Program-made: the position numbers and the translations under genes | Assembly (NCBI GenBank): GCA_019022495.1 | Contig: JAFEKR010000018.1 | Location: 806,001-870,000, forward strand | Origin: Epichloe hybrida | Taxonomy: Eukaryota; Ascomycota; Sordariomycetes; Hypocreales; Clavicipitaceae | Length of the DNA stretch: 64,000 nt | Direction: 5' to 3' | Shown here: one piece after another, positions 34,361 through 46,711 of the stretch | Position numbering within the stretch: position 1 is the stretch's first letter | Layout of the letters: every line of letters begins with the position of its first letter | The notes under the pieces: model-generated | What the model was told of the DNA's origin: nothing | The model's input: only the letters and a program-made list of their open reading frames with translations | The model's database searches: none

Positions 34361-34658
34361 TGTTAAAATATGTATAATATTAATAAGAGAATACGCGCCT
34401 CTGATTAGGTAAGCGCGTTACATCGCGAACCCACATATCTAGCCTAACCACGCTGCGATTAGCGTTAGCATATATAGCCTCTTTGCTAATAACCTTAATT
34501 AAGGCCCCTTTTCCTATAATAAATAGCACACTCTCTTTGCTTCTATTTAATCCCTCTTTTACTTACTTTAATAAACTAGAATATATAATAATTATGTGCA
34601 CTTTAGTTCACCCTAAAAACCCTACGCGTAGGTCAATGGTATCTTGTAGATACTAACA
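34361..34658 (+). repeat. D 3' LTR (298 bp)
   Basis: Preceded by AAAAAGAGAGAGTTTCTAG. The inner start is decayed (TGTTAAAATATG); the outer end is intact (CTACGCGTAGGTCAATGG). Confidence 0.93.
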
Positions 34659-34663
34659 GCAAT

Positions 34664-34708
34664 AGATTTAGTTATTTAGTTAGTTTTCTTATAATAGATA
34701 ATAAAAAT
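34664..34708 (-). other. Copia-1 C leader, end of homology
   Basis: Resumes C after D. Matches the B leader near 12227-12270, then homology stops at about 34708 without an LTR, so C is truncated. Confidence 0.75.
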
Positions 34709-34806
34709 AAGGATACTATAATTAGATTACTTAAAAAAACTACTATATAATAAATTTATATAAGACCCCACTTTTAATTTTCCCTAAAAATACATTGTAT
34801 TGTATG
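34709..34806. other. Short unassigned spacer left of E
   Basis: 98 bp with no match to elements in the window, ending in TGTATTGTATG, the left part of the satellite into which E inserted. CCACTTTTAATTTTCC resembles a motif in the H LTR but is too short to assign. Confidence 0.5.
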
Positions 34807-35114
34807 TGTTAGAACAAAGGTAATATTAATCGCGCGTCACAGCCGTAATTACCTAGTAGAAGCTTAGGCCACGCGCGTACCCCACACGTGACCTATAACC
34901 TAGCGCGTTAATTAGCTAGGAAATATAGGGATATAAACGCATAACCCCTTTTCCCTTTATGTATTATAACTTCTAGCTTTTAATCTCTCTTCTATATATA
35001 ACTTAATTAATTATAATAATAGATAATATAGCCTAGAATAGATAATTAATAATAATACTATTCTTTAGGCTTATAACTATATTATATTAAATTTAATACC
35101 CTATAAATCTAATA
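34807..35114 (+). repeat. E 5' LTR (308 bp)
   Basis: The outer edge keeps CGCGCGTCACAGCCG and CACGCGCG; the inner end is decayed (CTAATA). The conserved block CTAATTAGTAGTTA follows at 35115-35128. Confidence 0.93.
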
Positions 35115-35988
35115 CTAATTAGTAGTTACCTTTAAAAATAACTATATAGTCTTTAAATACCGCAGATTAGCAAGGTTAATTAGAAGAGGTAGCTTATCTA
35201 ATAATAACTTACCCTATAAAATAGGAGGGCTATGTTTAATAATAAGTTATACTAATAGAAAGGTATAATATAGCTCTTTTCTTACTTTAGTATTAATATT
35301 TATATTAATACAAACTCTAAAATAATAAAGAAAGGTTTAATACTAGTAGCTAAGCTATCCCCTTATCTTTTTTTATTATATATTTTATTATATATTTAAA
35401 ATTAACTACCTTACCTTATAATCCTTTATATCTAAAATATATTATATAATTATAGTTCTACCCTTTATCTCCTTATATTATAAGATTTGCTTCCCTTAAT
35501 TAGTTAGAATATTAGATAAAGCTAGACTATCTAGGACCTCTAGTTAATTTAAAGTTCCTAGTAAGAATAATAGCTATAATAATACTATAGAAGGCATTAA
35601 AGCTAGAGATAGTAATAAATACCTTAATAAAGGAAAAACCCTTGTTTACACTAACCTATACCCCTATATCTTTATAAGACTTTTATAATATATTATAAAA
35701 AAACTACTTTAATAAATAGGAAGTTTTAAATATAAAGAGATAATAATACCTAAGGAAATTAGTCTTTATATTCTTATAAAGACTAAATAATATAAGAAGT
35801 AAGGGTTATTTAGAAGAACACTATTCTCTAAATTTAGTAATAACTTTTATAAATAGTTAAGGGATAAGTTTATAAAAGGGAGAGACCTTTCCTAAAATAG
35901 ACTTTAAGACTATTTTCTTCATAATAAAGTATATATAACTATTAGAAGAGATACTAAGATAGTAAATAACCTTAAAGAAGTAGTAAAC

Positions 35989-36580
35989 TATTGAAATGTA
36001 GGGAGCTAGTTGCCAGCTAGCAACAGCTGTACAAGTGCAAGCTCTACGGTCTAGGACCGATAGGGCCGCAACGTTAATTCAATTAACGTAACGCAACGGA
36101 AGGTTATAGTAGTTATTAACTAATAGAATTTAATTTAGATTACTTTTATAATATTTTATAGAGTAATAGAATTGATTTTAGATACGTTATACGGGTAATG
36201 CGGCTGTTATTAGTCACCACCATACTAGCTAGCAACCTATATGCACTAACTTTTGGTTTAAAAAATAACCTTATATAAAAAGAAAGCCCTGTCTTTAAGC
36301 TTTAATTTGCTATATATGAAACTTTTGTATAACCTCTAGATAAAGAGAAAATCGTTATCAAAGATAGCTATAGGGTAAGTTATGTGTAGGGTAACCTGCT
36401 TACGTTACCCTAGCTTACCTAATTACTAGTGGCGTGGTTATGGCCACACTTGCAGCCACAATGCAATTAACTAATTAGTTATCCACACGGTCGGTCGCAG
36501 CTGTCAGGCTTGCAATGCAAGCTAGTAATGAAAAGGTTCTTTAACTAGAAAAGGGCTAAAAATAGGTCTTATTTTTAACA
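35989..36580 (-). repeat. Solo LTR of the H family inside E
   Basis: 592 bp, reverse orientation, flanked by the exact duplication TAAAC (35984-35988 and 36581-36585). Against the 831-bp H1 LTR it lacks about 240 bp in at least two blocks: one near the CAGCTGCACTGCAGCTG dyad and one around the GATCTTTTTAACTAGC region. It marks a former full H insertion reduced by LTR-LTR recombination, or a shorter H subfamily. Confidence 0.88.
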
Positions 36581-36599
36581 TAAACTAAGAAGAGTTTTA

Positions 36600-39500
36600 A
36601 TTTTAAACTCTTAAAGAAATTAAAGAGGCTAGGAAGAAGTATATAGGCTTCTAAAAGAACTTATAAAATAAAGAGTTTTTCTATAATTTACTAGATAATA
36701 GTAATATTAAAACCTAGTAACCTACCTCTTTACCTTACTTATTAGTATAATTACTATTAAAAGAATTAATAAGCTAAACTCCCTTAGGAAGGCTAAGCTA
36801 ATCCCTACTAGGAAGGCTAAGCTAGTCTTCTCTAGGAAAGTTAATTAACTTAGAATTAAGACTACCTAAGAATACTATTTATAAGTATCTATAGGTAACT
36901 CCCTTACCTATACCTTTACTAAAGGTAAGTTAGTAGTATTACCCTAGAAATACTACTAATAATACCCCTAAGTAAGAGAGTTACTAATAAAGGTAATCTC
37001 TATTATCTAAGGCTAGTAATACCCTTATTAGTATAGCTTAAAGAGCTATACTTCCTTCTTCCTAATATAAGAAAGAGAAAAGTTAGAGAGAAAAATAAGC
37101 CCTAAGGGTATTACTTATAAAGCTACTCTCTTACTTTCTAAAGACCTTACTATCCCTTTTATAAATATAAAGGGAAATACCTAGAGAACCCTTATAGACT
37201 TAAAGACCTTTACTAAAGTAAATTATTAACTTATCTAAGGTATACCCTAAAGAACAACTTTATAGTACTAATAACTATAATATCCTTAAATTAAAGCTTT
37301 AAATATTTTATAGAAATATAAGTTACTTAATATCTAGCCTAAATAAGCTAGTTATACTTTTAAGGTTATACTTAAAGGTAAAGCACTATAATACTATATA
37401 GACTACCTCTTTAAACCTAGGTAACTATAAGATCTCCTTATACTTATTAGCTATATAAGAGAATAATTTAAAACTAAGAATATATAATAAAGATATTTAC
37501 TAGAGTAAAATAATACTTCCTTATAAGGAATAGTAAATAATAACCTAAGTAAGTTAATAATTAAATACTTTAATAAACTTATAAAAAGACTAGCTATCTT
37601 ATAATAAGTAATACCTAAGGTAAGCTAAACTAAAAGGGCACTTTAGAATTAACTTATTAAAGCTTATTATAGTATTTTAAAGTATAGAGAAGTAATTATA
37701 AATTTACTAAATAGATTATAAAAGTTTTATAAATAGATTAGAATAACCCTCTAACTTATTAAGGAAAAGAAGAAAAACTATTAATAATTCCTAACTAAAG
37801 CTATAACCCTAGAGTAATTCTAGACTAACTAAAGATATAATAGGAAGGGAAAAGAGACCTAATACCCCTTAAAACCATAAGGAAAAGGAGGAAATCCCTA
37901 TATAAAGAAGTGCTATATATATAGTAAGGAAGGATGCTAGTTATTTAAGTACCCTAAAGAGAACTATAAGAAAGCATTTTAATGCTTTAAGAACTACTAC
38001 CTTATAGATTTAACTAATAACTTATATTATTTATTCCTTACCTAGTATAAAGAAGACTATAAGTCTTAATCCCCTATTAATAATAAAATCGCTTAGTATA
38101 TAAAGAGTATTAGATTTAATAATAGCCCTAATAATATAGATAGGCTAGTATTTATAAGCTTCTTTACTTATAGAACCTAGATTAATAGCAAGAAAATAGT
38201 TTAATTCCTAATAAGGTAAGTAGCTTATTATAGTCTAAGTAAAGAAAACCTCTTTTAGTAAAAACTTATAAACAAAGCCCTAGTAATATTTATGTAAGAA
38301 GATTACTATTCCTATATGATATTCTAAGGGATTATGCCTAATACAGGAGCCGCAAAGTTCTTTATAGTAAGGCACCCTTAATTCCTTATTTTATAATATT
38401 AAATGCTTATATTATAGCTTAATAAATTAATAAAGAAAAAGGTATTAGTTAGATTTAGCGTAGGAGAACTAATTATTATACTTAGATTAGCTAATATACT
38501 TACTTCCTTTAGAAATATTCTCTTTTAGGTTATCCTTATAAATACTCTATTTCTCTTATCCCTTAATAATATAAACTATCTAAAAATTAACTTTAATATC
38601 TCTAAGAACATACTATAATAAGGAAATATTAAAATCCCTATTATATATAAATAGGGATATACCTAGATACTACTTATATAAAATAAAGAAGTGGTTACTT
38701 AAAGCTATCTTATAGAAGGTAAGCTATAGTAATTACATTACTACTTTAGGTATTTATTAATCTAATGTTTACATAAGGTTCTCTATAAATTAGGGCATAA
38801 TATTAATATTAAAGCTATTAGGGAGCTAATAAGGATTTATTACTAATACTAAATACATATAAATAGCCCTAATTACTTTAAGTTTACCCTAAAGAATAAG
38901 TATAACTTTAATTATAAAGTAATAGTAAATATTTTCTACCTAGATAGTAATTACCTTACACTCTATATTATAGATATAGCTATAGTGTTTAACATAGCGA
39001 AATTCCTTAATAATATCTCTATAAAAATAACCTAGGAAGCCCTCTAGATATACTAGATTAATACTTACCTAGGCCCCCTAGACTTTATTATTATAGACAC
39101 TAAAATAAACTTCTATAGTAATAAATTTAGATAATTTATAGCTTTAATATTAATTTTAATTAAGAAAGTCCTTATTAAGGCACACTATAGTATAGGGAAG
39201 GTTAAAAGGTATTATAAGCTACTCTAAAGAGCCTATAATATAATTAGATATAAATGCCTTATAATACTAAAACCTATTACCCTTTAAATAGTAATTAAGG
39301 CCCTAAATAATACTATAGGCCCTAATAGCCTTATCCTAACCCTTCTTATCTTTAAAGCTTACTTATATATAATAAATAAGTCCTTACTATTACCTAATAT
39401 TATATAATATATAATTATAGTATAGAAGGATACTAAAGAGATTAAGAGACTTTACACTATCTAGAAGGTTAATAAGGCCCTTACTAAATATAATAGCCTA

Positions 39501-41420
39501 GATACCTTAAAGACCCTTAGCTTACTACTTAAATTAAAGGTTAAGGTCTAGTAAGAAAGTAAGGGATAGGTAAGTTTATATAAGCTACTAGTAATTACTA
39601 GAGAGAGCTATATACTTAATATACCTAAAGACCTAAAGACCTTTAGGTTAATATCTATTAAGCCTTACTATAATAATCCTAGTGTAAAGAAAATAGTAAA
39701 GCCTAGTAAAAAGAAAGGAGAGAAAGAGTAAGAGGCCTATAATAAAAATATAGTATTACTAATATTACTAAAGTAAGGATATAGAAAGCTATAGAAAAAC
39801 TCTCCTATAATACCTTAAGGTATAAATACCTTCCTATTAGTAAAAGAATATAGTAACTTAGCCCTTATAATTAAGCTATATAAGGAAAGAATTATTAAGA
39901 CCCTAGGCAAACCTTTTAAGCTATTAATAAAAGTAGAAATTAATACTCTAATTAAGTAAGGTATATTTAAATTTATTATATTTAATAAGGAAGAATATAG
40001 TAGGATTTAAATCTTTAATTCCTAGATTATTAATAAGATTAAAGGTAAGATAATAAAACCCTATAAAAAGTTATGCCTTATAATCTAAGGGTATAAGAAT
40101 AAAGGGAAATAAGCTATTCTTATATAGGCCTTAATAATTTAACACGTAAGCTAATATCTTATCCTTATAATAGCCCTATTAGTAAGATTAAGGAAATTCC
40201 TTATCTAGCTAAGAGATATCTATTAGGCTTATATATAAGCCTATATATTACTAGAGTAGCTAATCCTAGCGCGCTTACTAATTTCAATATAGCACCTTTA
40301 CCTACCTAGTATAATTATAAGGGTTATTAAGCCCCTTTATAGACTTATAGAGGTAAGAACGCACTAGTAAGTTATATATTATAAGTATTATAAAGAGAAC
40401 CTCTAGATAGAAACCTCTATATATAATTTATACCTACTTATAATTATAAAGGAAAGCCCTAACTTTACCTATATTAGAATATAAACTAATAATTTAATTA
40501 GCCTCTTAAATAAGAAGTTCTCTAAGAAGGAAAAGACCTAGCTAGTTATAGTAAGCTTTAATATAAAGCTAAAGTAGTTTCTAACTTAGGATAGTTCTCT
40601 TATATTTAATAGTAGTATTATCTTACTAAAGAATAATACTATTAAGATCTAGTAAAAAGAATAAAGTAATAAGCTAGAGTTAGTTTTTATAACTAACTTA
40701 AAGTATAAGTATATTAAGTAAAGGACCTAAGGTACTTATATTACCTTAATTTACTAACTAGAGGCTTACTTTAATCTATTTATTACTATATAACACTAGG
40801 AGCTAACCCTAGAGGATATAAAAGCCTTTAACTACTACCTAAAGTAACAAATAAATTACCTAGAGAGAGGTCTAATATTTATCCTAATTAACCTTAAGAA
40901 AGTAAAGCTCTTTACCTTTATAAATAAATCCTTTACTAATAACTAGGACCTATCCTTATAACTAGGATATATACTTATTTTAGTAAATAAAAACTATACT
41001 AATAGTAAGTTTATAATTAAAGGTAATATTATATACTTTAGCTTAATAAAAAGTAAGAGAGTTATATAAAGCATGCTTACCTTAGAGGTTTATAGTATAG
41101 TAGCTAGTGTTAATATAGCATATGTAATTATAACTACCCTAAACCTAGTTACTAACTAACTAAAGCTCCTAAAGATCCTAGTTATTATATATATGAATTT
41201 ATACTTCTTATATAAGTGCCTTATTAAGCTTAGTATAATAAAAAAGAAATGCTTAATAATTAATATTATAGCTCTTTAATAGTTATATAAACGCTAAGAA
41301 CTCTATAAGATTTAATAGATTAATAAAGAGAATAACCTAGCTAATACTTTTATAAAGGTATTACCTAATAAGGCCCTTAAGAGCTTTATCTTAACTAACT
41401 AAATAACTATCTAGATAGAG
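36600..41420 (+). pseudogene. E gag-pol remnant
   Basis: Landmarks: zinc knuckle from about 37912 (KCYIYSKEGC then stop for Trp); integrase about 38830-39133 (YYLDSNYLTLYIIDIAIVF, INTYLGPLDFIIIDT); RT active site at 40482-40493 (stop-TNN for QTDD); RNase H tail about 41200-41400. A small GGAAGGCTAAGCTA tandem duplication lies near 36785-36830. The 5' part of gag is separated by the solo LTR. Confidence 0.83.
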
Positions 41421-41898
41421 GGATAGGTTACTTATATATAATATATATATAGTAAGAGGAAAGGTAATTCTCTAGGACAGTAGCTATAAGGATAAGACCT
41501 TAATACGTAGGGGATTTATATCCTTATAGTTAATATCCCTAGTAGCTATACTTATACTAGCTTACTAGGCCCTCCTAGTAAACTATAGAAATTAATAGTA
41601 GTATATAAAAGAATAAAGGTATTACTAAGGAGAAGAAAGATATTATATATATACTATAGTATAGGATATATATTATTTTAAGGAAAAGAAAGGATTTAGA
41701 AGGACTTACTTATTCTTATATAGGCTTATAGGCTAAGTAAGATTATTATTTCCCTTTTATTAGTAACTATATACCCTGCTAGGCTATAAGTTCTTTTCCT
41801 TATATTCCCTATTAATTATATCCTTAATTCATCTTTCTTTTTTATTCCTATAATTAATATTACGCGTTAATAATTATGTTAAAAGAGAGAAGTTCTAG

Positions 41899-42206
41899 TG
41901 TTAGAATAAAGGTAATATTAATTACATATCATAGCTATAATTACCTAGTAAAAGCTTAGGCCACGCGTGCACCTTATATGTAACCTATAACCTAGTGCGT
42001 TAATTAGCTAGGAAATATAAGGATATAAACACATAACCCCTTTTCCCTTTATGTATTATAACTTCTAGCTTTTAATCCCTCTTTTATACATAACTTAATC
42101 AATCATAATAACAGATAACGTAGCCTAGAATAGATAATTAATAACAATACTATTCTTTAGGCTTACGACTGTATTACATTGAATTCAATACCCTGTGAAT
42201 CTAACA
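41899..42206 (+). repeat. E 3' LTR (308 bp)
   Basis: Preceded by TTAAAAGAGAGAAGTTCTAG. The inner start is decayed (TTACATATCATAGC); the outer end is intact (ACGACTGTATTACATTG). Confidence 0.93.
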
Positions 42207-42331
42207 GTATGTATTGTATTGTATTGTATTGTATTAAAAATACAATACAATACACAATACAATACATAGGGCAATACAATACAATACAATACATCGAAGG
42301 GCCAAAAAATAAAATACAATACAATACAATA
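42207..42331. repeat. Inverted (TGTAT)n/(ATACA)n pentanucleotide satellite
   Basis: A TGTAT array (about 42210-42235) faces ATACA arrays (42241-42267, 42272-42293 and 42313-42331) across an AAAAA turn, so the centre is a near-perfect palindrome able to form a cruciform or hairpin. E inserted within the TGTAT part. Not a telomere repeat. Confidence 0.85.
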
Positions 42332-42575
42332 ATGCTCTGCTCTTAGGTAGCTAGTAAAAGAAGCTTTAGAATTATAAGAATAAAGGGATAGTTAGGTAAG
42401 AGGTATAGGGGTGCTTATATATTAACTAAAGCTTACTAGGTCTAAGTGTGTTATACACGCGAGTTACTAGCTTATAGCTAGTAGCTTGCTAGTGTTACGT
42501 GAACCTAGCCCTAGAGTGTGGTATGCCTGCCGGGTGGTGCGCTAGCGCGCTAGTGTTATAAGTGGGCCTCACAAT
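42332..42575. other. GC-richer unassigned spacer
   Basis: No open frame and no match to the elements here. CG and CA are better kept than around it (TGCCGGGTGGTGCGCTAGCG near 42520), and GCGCTAGCGCGCTAGT is a local palindrome. With 34709-34806 this is the only candidate non-transposon DNA, or part of a short element I cannot name. Confidence 0.45.
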
Positions 42576-43320
42576 AAGTATCTTATAAAGTTAGGCTTAA
42601 TAAAGGAGAAATGCCTTATAATTAATATTATAGCACTTTAGTAATTATATAAGCAATAAGAGATCTATAAAGTATAATAGATTAATAGTAATAATAACCT
42701 TACTAATATAATAATAAAAGCATTTCTAAATAAAAGCCTTAAGACCTTTATTAACTTAAATGAAGCTATAATTTAAGTTAAAGGCTAGGTAAAGAGGCTA
42801 GAGACTAGATAAGATTAATAAGTATATAATCTAACTGTGGCTAAGCTAATAAGAAGCCCTTATTTAATTCCCTATATTTACTTATATTTATTTTAAATAA
42901 ATCTAATTTTTATTATATTTTTTAAGCTTTAAAGCTCCTAATTAAGCCTGCTTTCTAATCCATAAATTAAGTGATTTTCTTTATATTATATTATTAACTA
43001 ATAGGGAGTCTAAATTTAATACTAGACTCACTTATCCTTATATAGGCTTATTTTATTTATATACTTACTAATTCCCTCTTTTAGTATTAGATTTATCTTA
43101 CCTTACTTTCTTCCTAAAAAGAGAAGTTACTAGTGTTATAATAACTAGGTTAATATTAGGTTAACTACTAGGAAAGTAAAGTATATATAGTAATGCTATA
43201 CTATAATTAGCTATACTTATACATAAGGCATATATATAACTTACGTCCCCCTTTTCTTGTGGCTATATAATGCTATAGATAGCTTTAATCCTTAGACCTT
43301 ATTATATTATTAAACCTAAC

Positions 43321-44144
43321 TGTTAAAAATAAGACCTATTTTTAGCCCTTTTCTAGTTAAAGAACCTTCTTATTACTAGCTTGCTTTGCAAGTCTAATAG
43401 CTACACTGTAGCTGTCAACGGTCGCGAGGGCAGCTATCAATGGCTGCGTCGTAGCTGTTAACAGCTACGACCGACCGTGTGGATGACTAATTAGTTAATT
43501 ACGTTATGGCTGTAAGTGTGGCTATAACTACGCCACTAGTAATTAGGTAAGCTAGGGTGACGTAAGCTAGGGTGACGTAAGCAGGTTACCCTATACATAA
43601 CTTACCCTATAGCTATCTTTAATAATGATTTTCTCTTTATCTAGAGGTTATACAAAAGTTTTACATATAGCAAATTAAAGCTTAAAGATAAGGCTTTCTC
43701 TTTATATAAGGTTATTTTTTGGACTAAAAGTTAGTGCATATGGGTTGCTAGCTAGTATAGTAGTGAGTTAATTTTTTGGTTTTTGTATATAAATGAATTT
43801 TACGGAAAATCAAAAGTGGCCTATAAGACCCTGTTAGCAGCCTGGATTTACTAATATAGTTAGTAAGTCTATGAGAGGAAAAAGATCTTTTTAACTAGCT
43901 AGATAGCTAGTCCTCTCAACTAATAACAGCCGCATTGCCTGTACAACATATCTAAAATCAATTCTATTACTCTATAAGATATTATAAAAGTAATCTAAAT
44001 TAAATTCTATTAGTTAATAACTACTATAACCTTCCGTTGCGTTACGTTAATTAATTTAACGTTACAGCCCTATTAGTCCCTAACTATAGAGCTTATACCC
44101 ATATAGCTATTGCTAGCTGGTAACTAGCTCCCTACATTCTAATA
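43321..44144 (+). repeat. H2 5' LTR (824 bp)
   Basis: Carries the duplicated GTGACGTAAG motif near 43557-43580 and the TATATAAGG element. The inner end is strongly decayed (CTATAGAGCTTATACCC) compared with the 3' LTR. Confidence 0.92.
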
Positions 44145-44204
44145 AGTTATAAGCCTGGCTCTATTACTATAGATTCCTTTTAGGTTACTTTATGTATAAT
44201 TATA

Positions 44205-44440
44205 GAAGACTTCCCTTCTATAAAAAAGGAAGGACCTATAAGAAAGAAGCTTTTCCCTTCTATAAAAAGGAATTAATTATGGCTATAGAAGACTTCCCTT
44301 CTATAAAAAAGGAAGGATCCGCGAGATAGAAGCTTTTTCCCTTCTATAAAAAGGAATAAATTTCAAATATAAAAGACTTCCCTTCTATAAAAAAGGAAGG
44401 ACCCGCAAGATAGAAGCTTTTCCCTTCTATAAAAAGGAAA
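44205..44440 (+). repeat. H2 leader hairpin array (6 x about 42 bp)
   Basis: CCCTTCTATAAAAA units near 44213, 44254, 44296, 44338, 44380 and 44422, with the same alternation of two types and flanking TTCC/GGAA as in H1. Retention of copy number and alternation in two elements argues for a function in the RNA leader. Confidence 0.8.
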
Positions 44441-45529
44441 ATAGATACTAAAGGAAAGGGAAAGGGACCTGTAATCCCTAACCCTAGTGCGCAAGAGGTT
44501 CTAAATAACTAGCTAAAAGAGCAGGCTATTAAGCAAGAAGTAACTATAGACTAGTTATTAGAGAAGCTAGAAAGCTTATCTATAACTATAAATAGTTGTA
44601 TAGAGGGTGTGAAATCTGATAAGCCCGCTAGTCAGCAGCAAGATTAGTAGCCTATTTAAGAATAACAAGCTGAATCTAGCTCCGTACAAGCAACCTTTAA
44701 TAATTTAATTATTAAGGAATTTAATAAGAGGGTTTATAGTTTCCCAAAGACTACTAGGCTTAAAGGAGCTGAAAATTTCGAACAATAGAAACAAGCCCTA
44801 ACTATCCAATTTAGAGCTTTAGGTATGCCTAATTTTCTAGATAATCTAGAGAGTTCTAGGGCGCTAGGGGATCTAGATCAAGCTATTATCCTTATGTTAC
44901 TAAGGGATAGTTGTACAGAAGGACCCTAAGCCGCTATAACTTGGCAAAAATCACCTGAAGAAGCCTATAATTTACTTATAAGGCAATATTTATATAGCGT
45001 TGAAATCCAGAGGGGGTCCCTATATTCAGAATTTCATAACCTGAATTTTTAAGAGTTTAAGGGGACTCTAGAGTCCTTTAATGTAGTCTTTAATAATCTA
45101 CTAGCTAGATTATTAATTTCAGGGGTCCTGATTGCTCCGATAGATCAGGTTAATTAATATCTTTAATCCCTAAAATTAACCTTCCCTTAGTAGGCTAAGA
45201 GGTAACGATTTAGTATGCGTACAAATAGGGCTATAGGGGCTCCCCTAGATGCCCTAAATCTTTAAGTTTTAATGGCAGACCTTCTAGTAGAACAGAGGGA
45301 TAAATCATCTACGGTATCTAAAGCCCTGAATTATAGGGCTAAAAACCTTAAAAAAGGGGCTAAGGATAAAGACAAAGCCCCTAAGGATTAGAAGAAGAAA
45401 GGAGGCTCTAAAGAAAATAAGGGCTCTTCTAATTCTAATTCTTCTTCTAATAAGAAGAAGAAAAAGAAGTAAAAAGGTTAAAAATTAGATAAAAAGGATA
45501 ATAAAGAGACCTCTAGAGAGGGATCTTTT

Positions 45530-45937
45530 ATGCTAGGAAATTATAACCTTTCTAATAGTGCTCTTAAACCGTACAAGAAGCCTAGCCTTTATAAGACTAG
45601 TTATAAGAGCTCTAGTGATAGTAGCTCTGATTCTAGCTCTAGTGAATCGGATGATGAAAATCAAGAAATTAAAACCTTAAATGGTTTTAATTATTACAGC
45701 AAAGACATGAAAAAGGCCCTATTATATAATATAGGTTTAACTATACATATAGTTAATTCTAGGGAGGTCTTTAGGGATTATATCCCCTATAAAAAGGGGG
45801 AATCCGACCCTATTATAACTAGTGGTGGCCCTATTTACGCTAAGGGTCATGGTAGTGCTGTTTTTGAGGTCCTATATCAGAAAAATCCAGCTAAATATAG
45901 GACCTTAGTGCTTAAAGATACGCTATATTTTCCTTAG
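45530..45937 (+). pseudogene. H2 open fragment: gag linker and protease
   Basis: 135 stop-free codons of the gag-pol frame, with the Ser/Asp linker, NIGLTIHIVN at the protease site and HGSAVFEVLYQ downstream. It extends beyond the H1 equivalent because a Gln codon is intact. Confidence 0.8.
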
Positions 45938-46504
45938 CTTGATGTTAATATAGTTAGTAGACTTACGCACTATATATCTAGTGGTTGCCTTATAAAAAAC
46001 CTACTTTATCTTAAAGATAGGTCTCTTATTGCAACCTTAGATATAGAAAAACATGGTTTTTTCTTCCACGTTAAAAACCAATCTACACCTAAGTTATCTA
46101 AAGGGCCCTGTAATAATTCGTATTATATCCGACCTTTTACCTACGCCGCTTTTAAGGGTCATAGCTATCCGATTAGCTACCCTATAGAGGTTTAAATTCC
46201 CTCTAAAAAGCCAGATTAGGCTTCTGATTTAGACGAAATCGACGAAAATAATAATGATATTGAAGAAATCGTACGGGATGATTTAGGGGAATTAGTCCCT
46301 TCTTCTTTGCCTATAGCCCTAGGTTAGGTCCCTTATAAATCTAAGGAAATAGATTTAGGGGTGTTAGAGGGCCCTAGTGGAGGAAAAGGGTCCCTAATAC
46401 CTCTCTAAGAGGCCTGTGGTTCTTAAGGGGCCTAGCAGGGGACTAGTGAAGAGGGCCCTAGTCTAGATCCTAATTCAGACCCTAAGGATCTTCAATATTA
46501 ATAG

Positions 46505-46711
46505 TTGTTAGAACTAGCTAGCCTATGGCATGTACGATTAGGGCACCTAGGTCTTCCTTTACTAAAGAAAACTAGCCTTATAACTAAAGGAATCCCTGAT
46601 TTTTCTAAAATTAAGGATAAGGATTTTAGATGTATTGCTTGTGATCAATCTAAGGCAGTTAGAAGACCTAGGAAATTAGCTATCCCTGACCCCCCAAGAG
46701 CTCTAGATTGA
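46505..46711 (+). pseudogene. H2 open fragment: gag-pre-integrase zinc domain
   Basis: 68 codons with WHVRLGHLG and CIACDQSKAVRRP, the HHCC zinc-binding module that precedes the integrase core. All four ligands are present. Confidence 0.85.

Larger units (their letters stand above)
28281..34658 (+). mobile_element. Copia-2 element D, full length (6378 bp)
   Basis: Two 298-bp LTRs (TGTTGGAACAAGC...GATACTAACA) and the exact target duplication GCAAT (28276-28280 and 34659-34663), inserted in the leader of copy C. Domain order and motifs match the A clade. Heavily decayed, with no open frame of note. Confidence 0.95.
34807..42206 (+). mobile_element. Copia-3 element E, full length (7400 bp with nested solo LTR)
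   Basis: Two 308-bp LTRs (TGTTAGAACAAAGG...GTGAATCTAACA) and the exact target duplication GTATG (34802-34806 and 42207-42211), inserted in a pentanucleotide satellite. A reverse solo LTR of the H family lies at 35989-36580. Heavily decayed copia of the A/D clade. Confidence 0.95.

Noticed and set aside
42207..42331. An internal telomere repeat
   Set aside because: The unit is TGTAT, not TTAGGG or a known variant, and both orientations are present.
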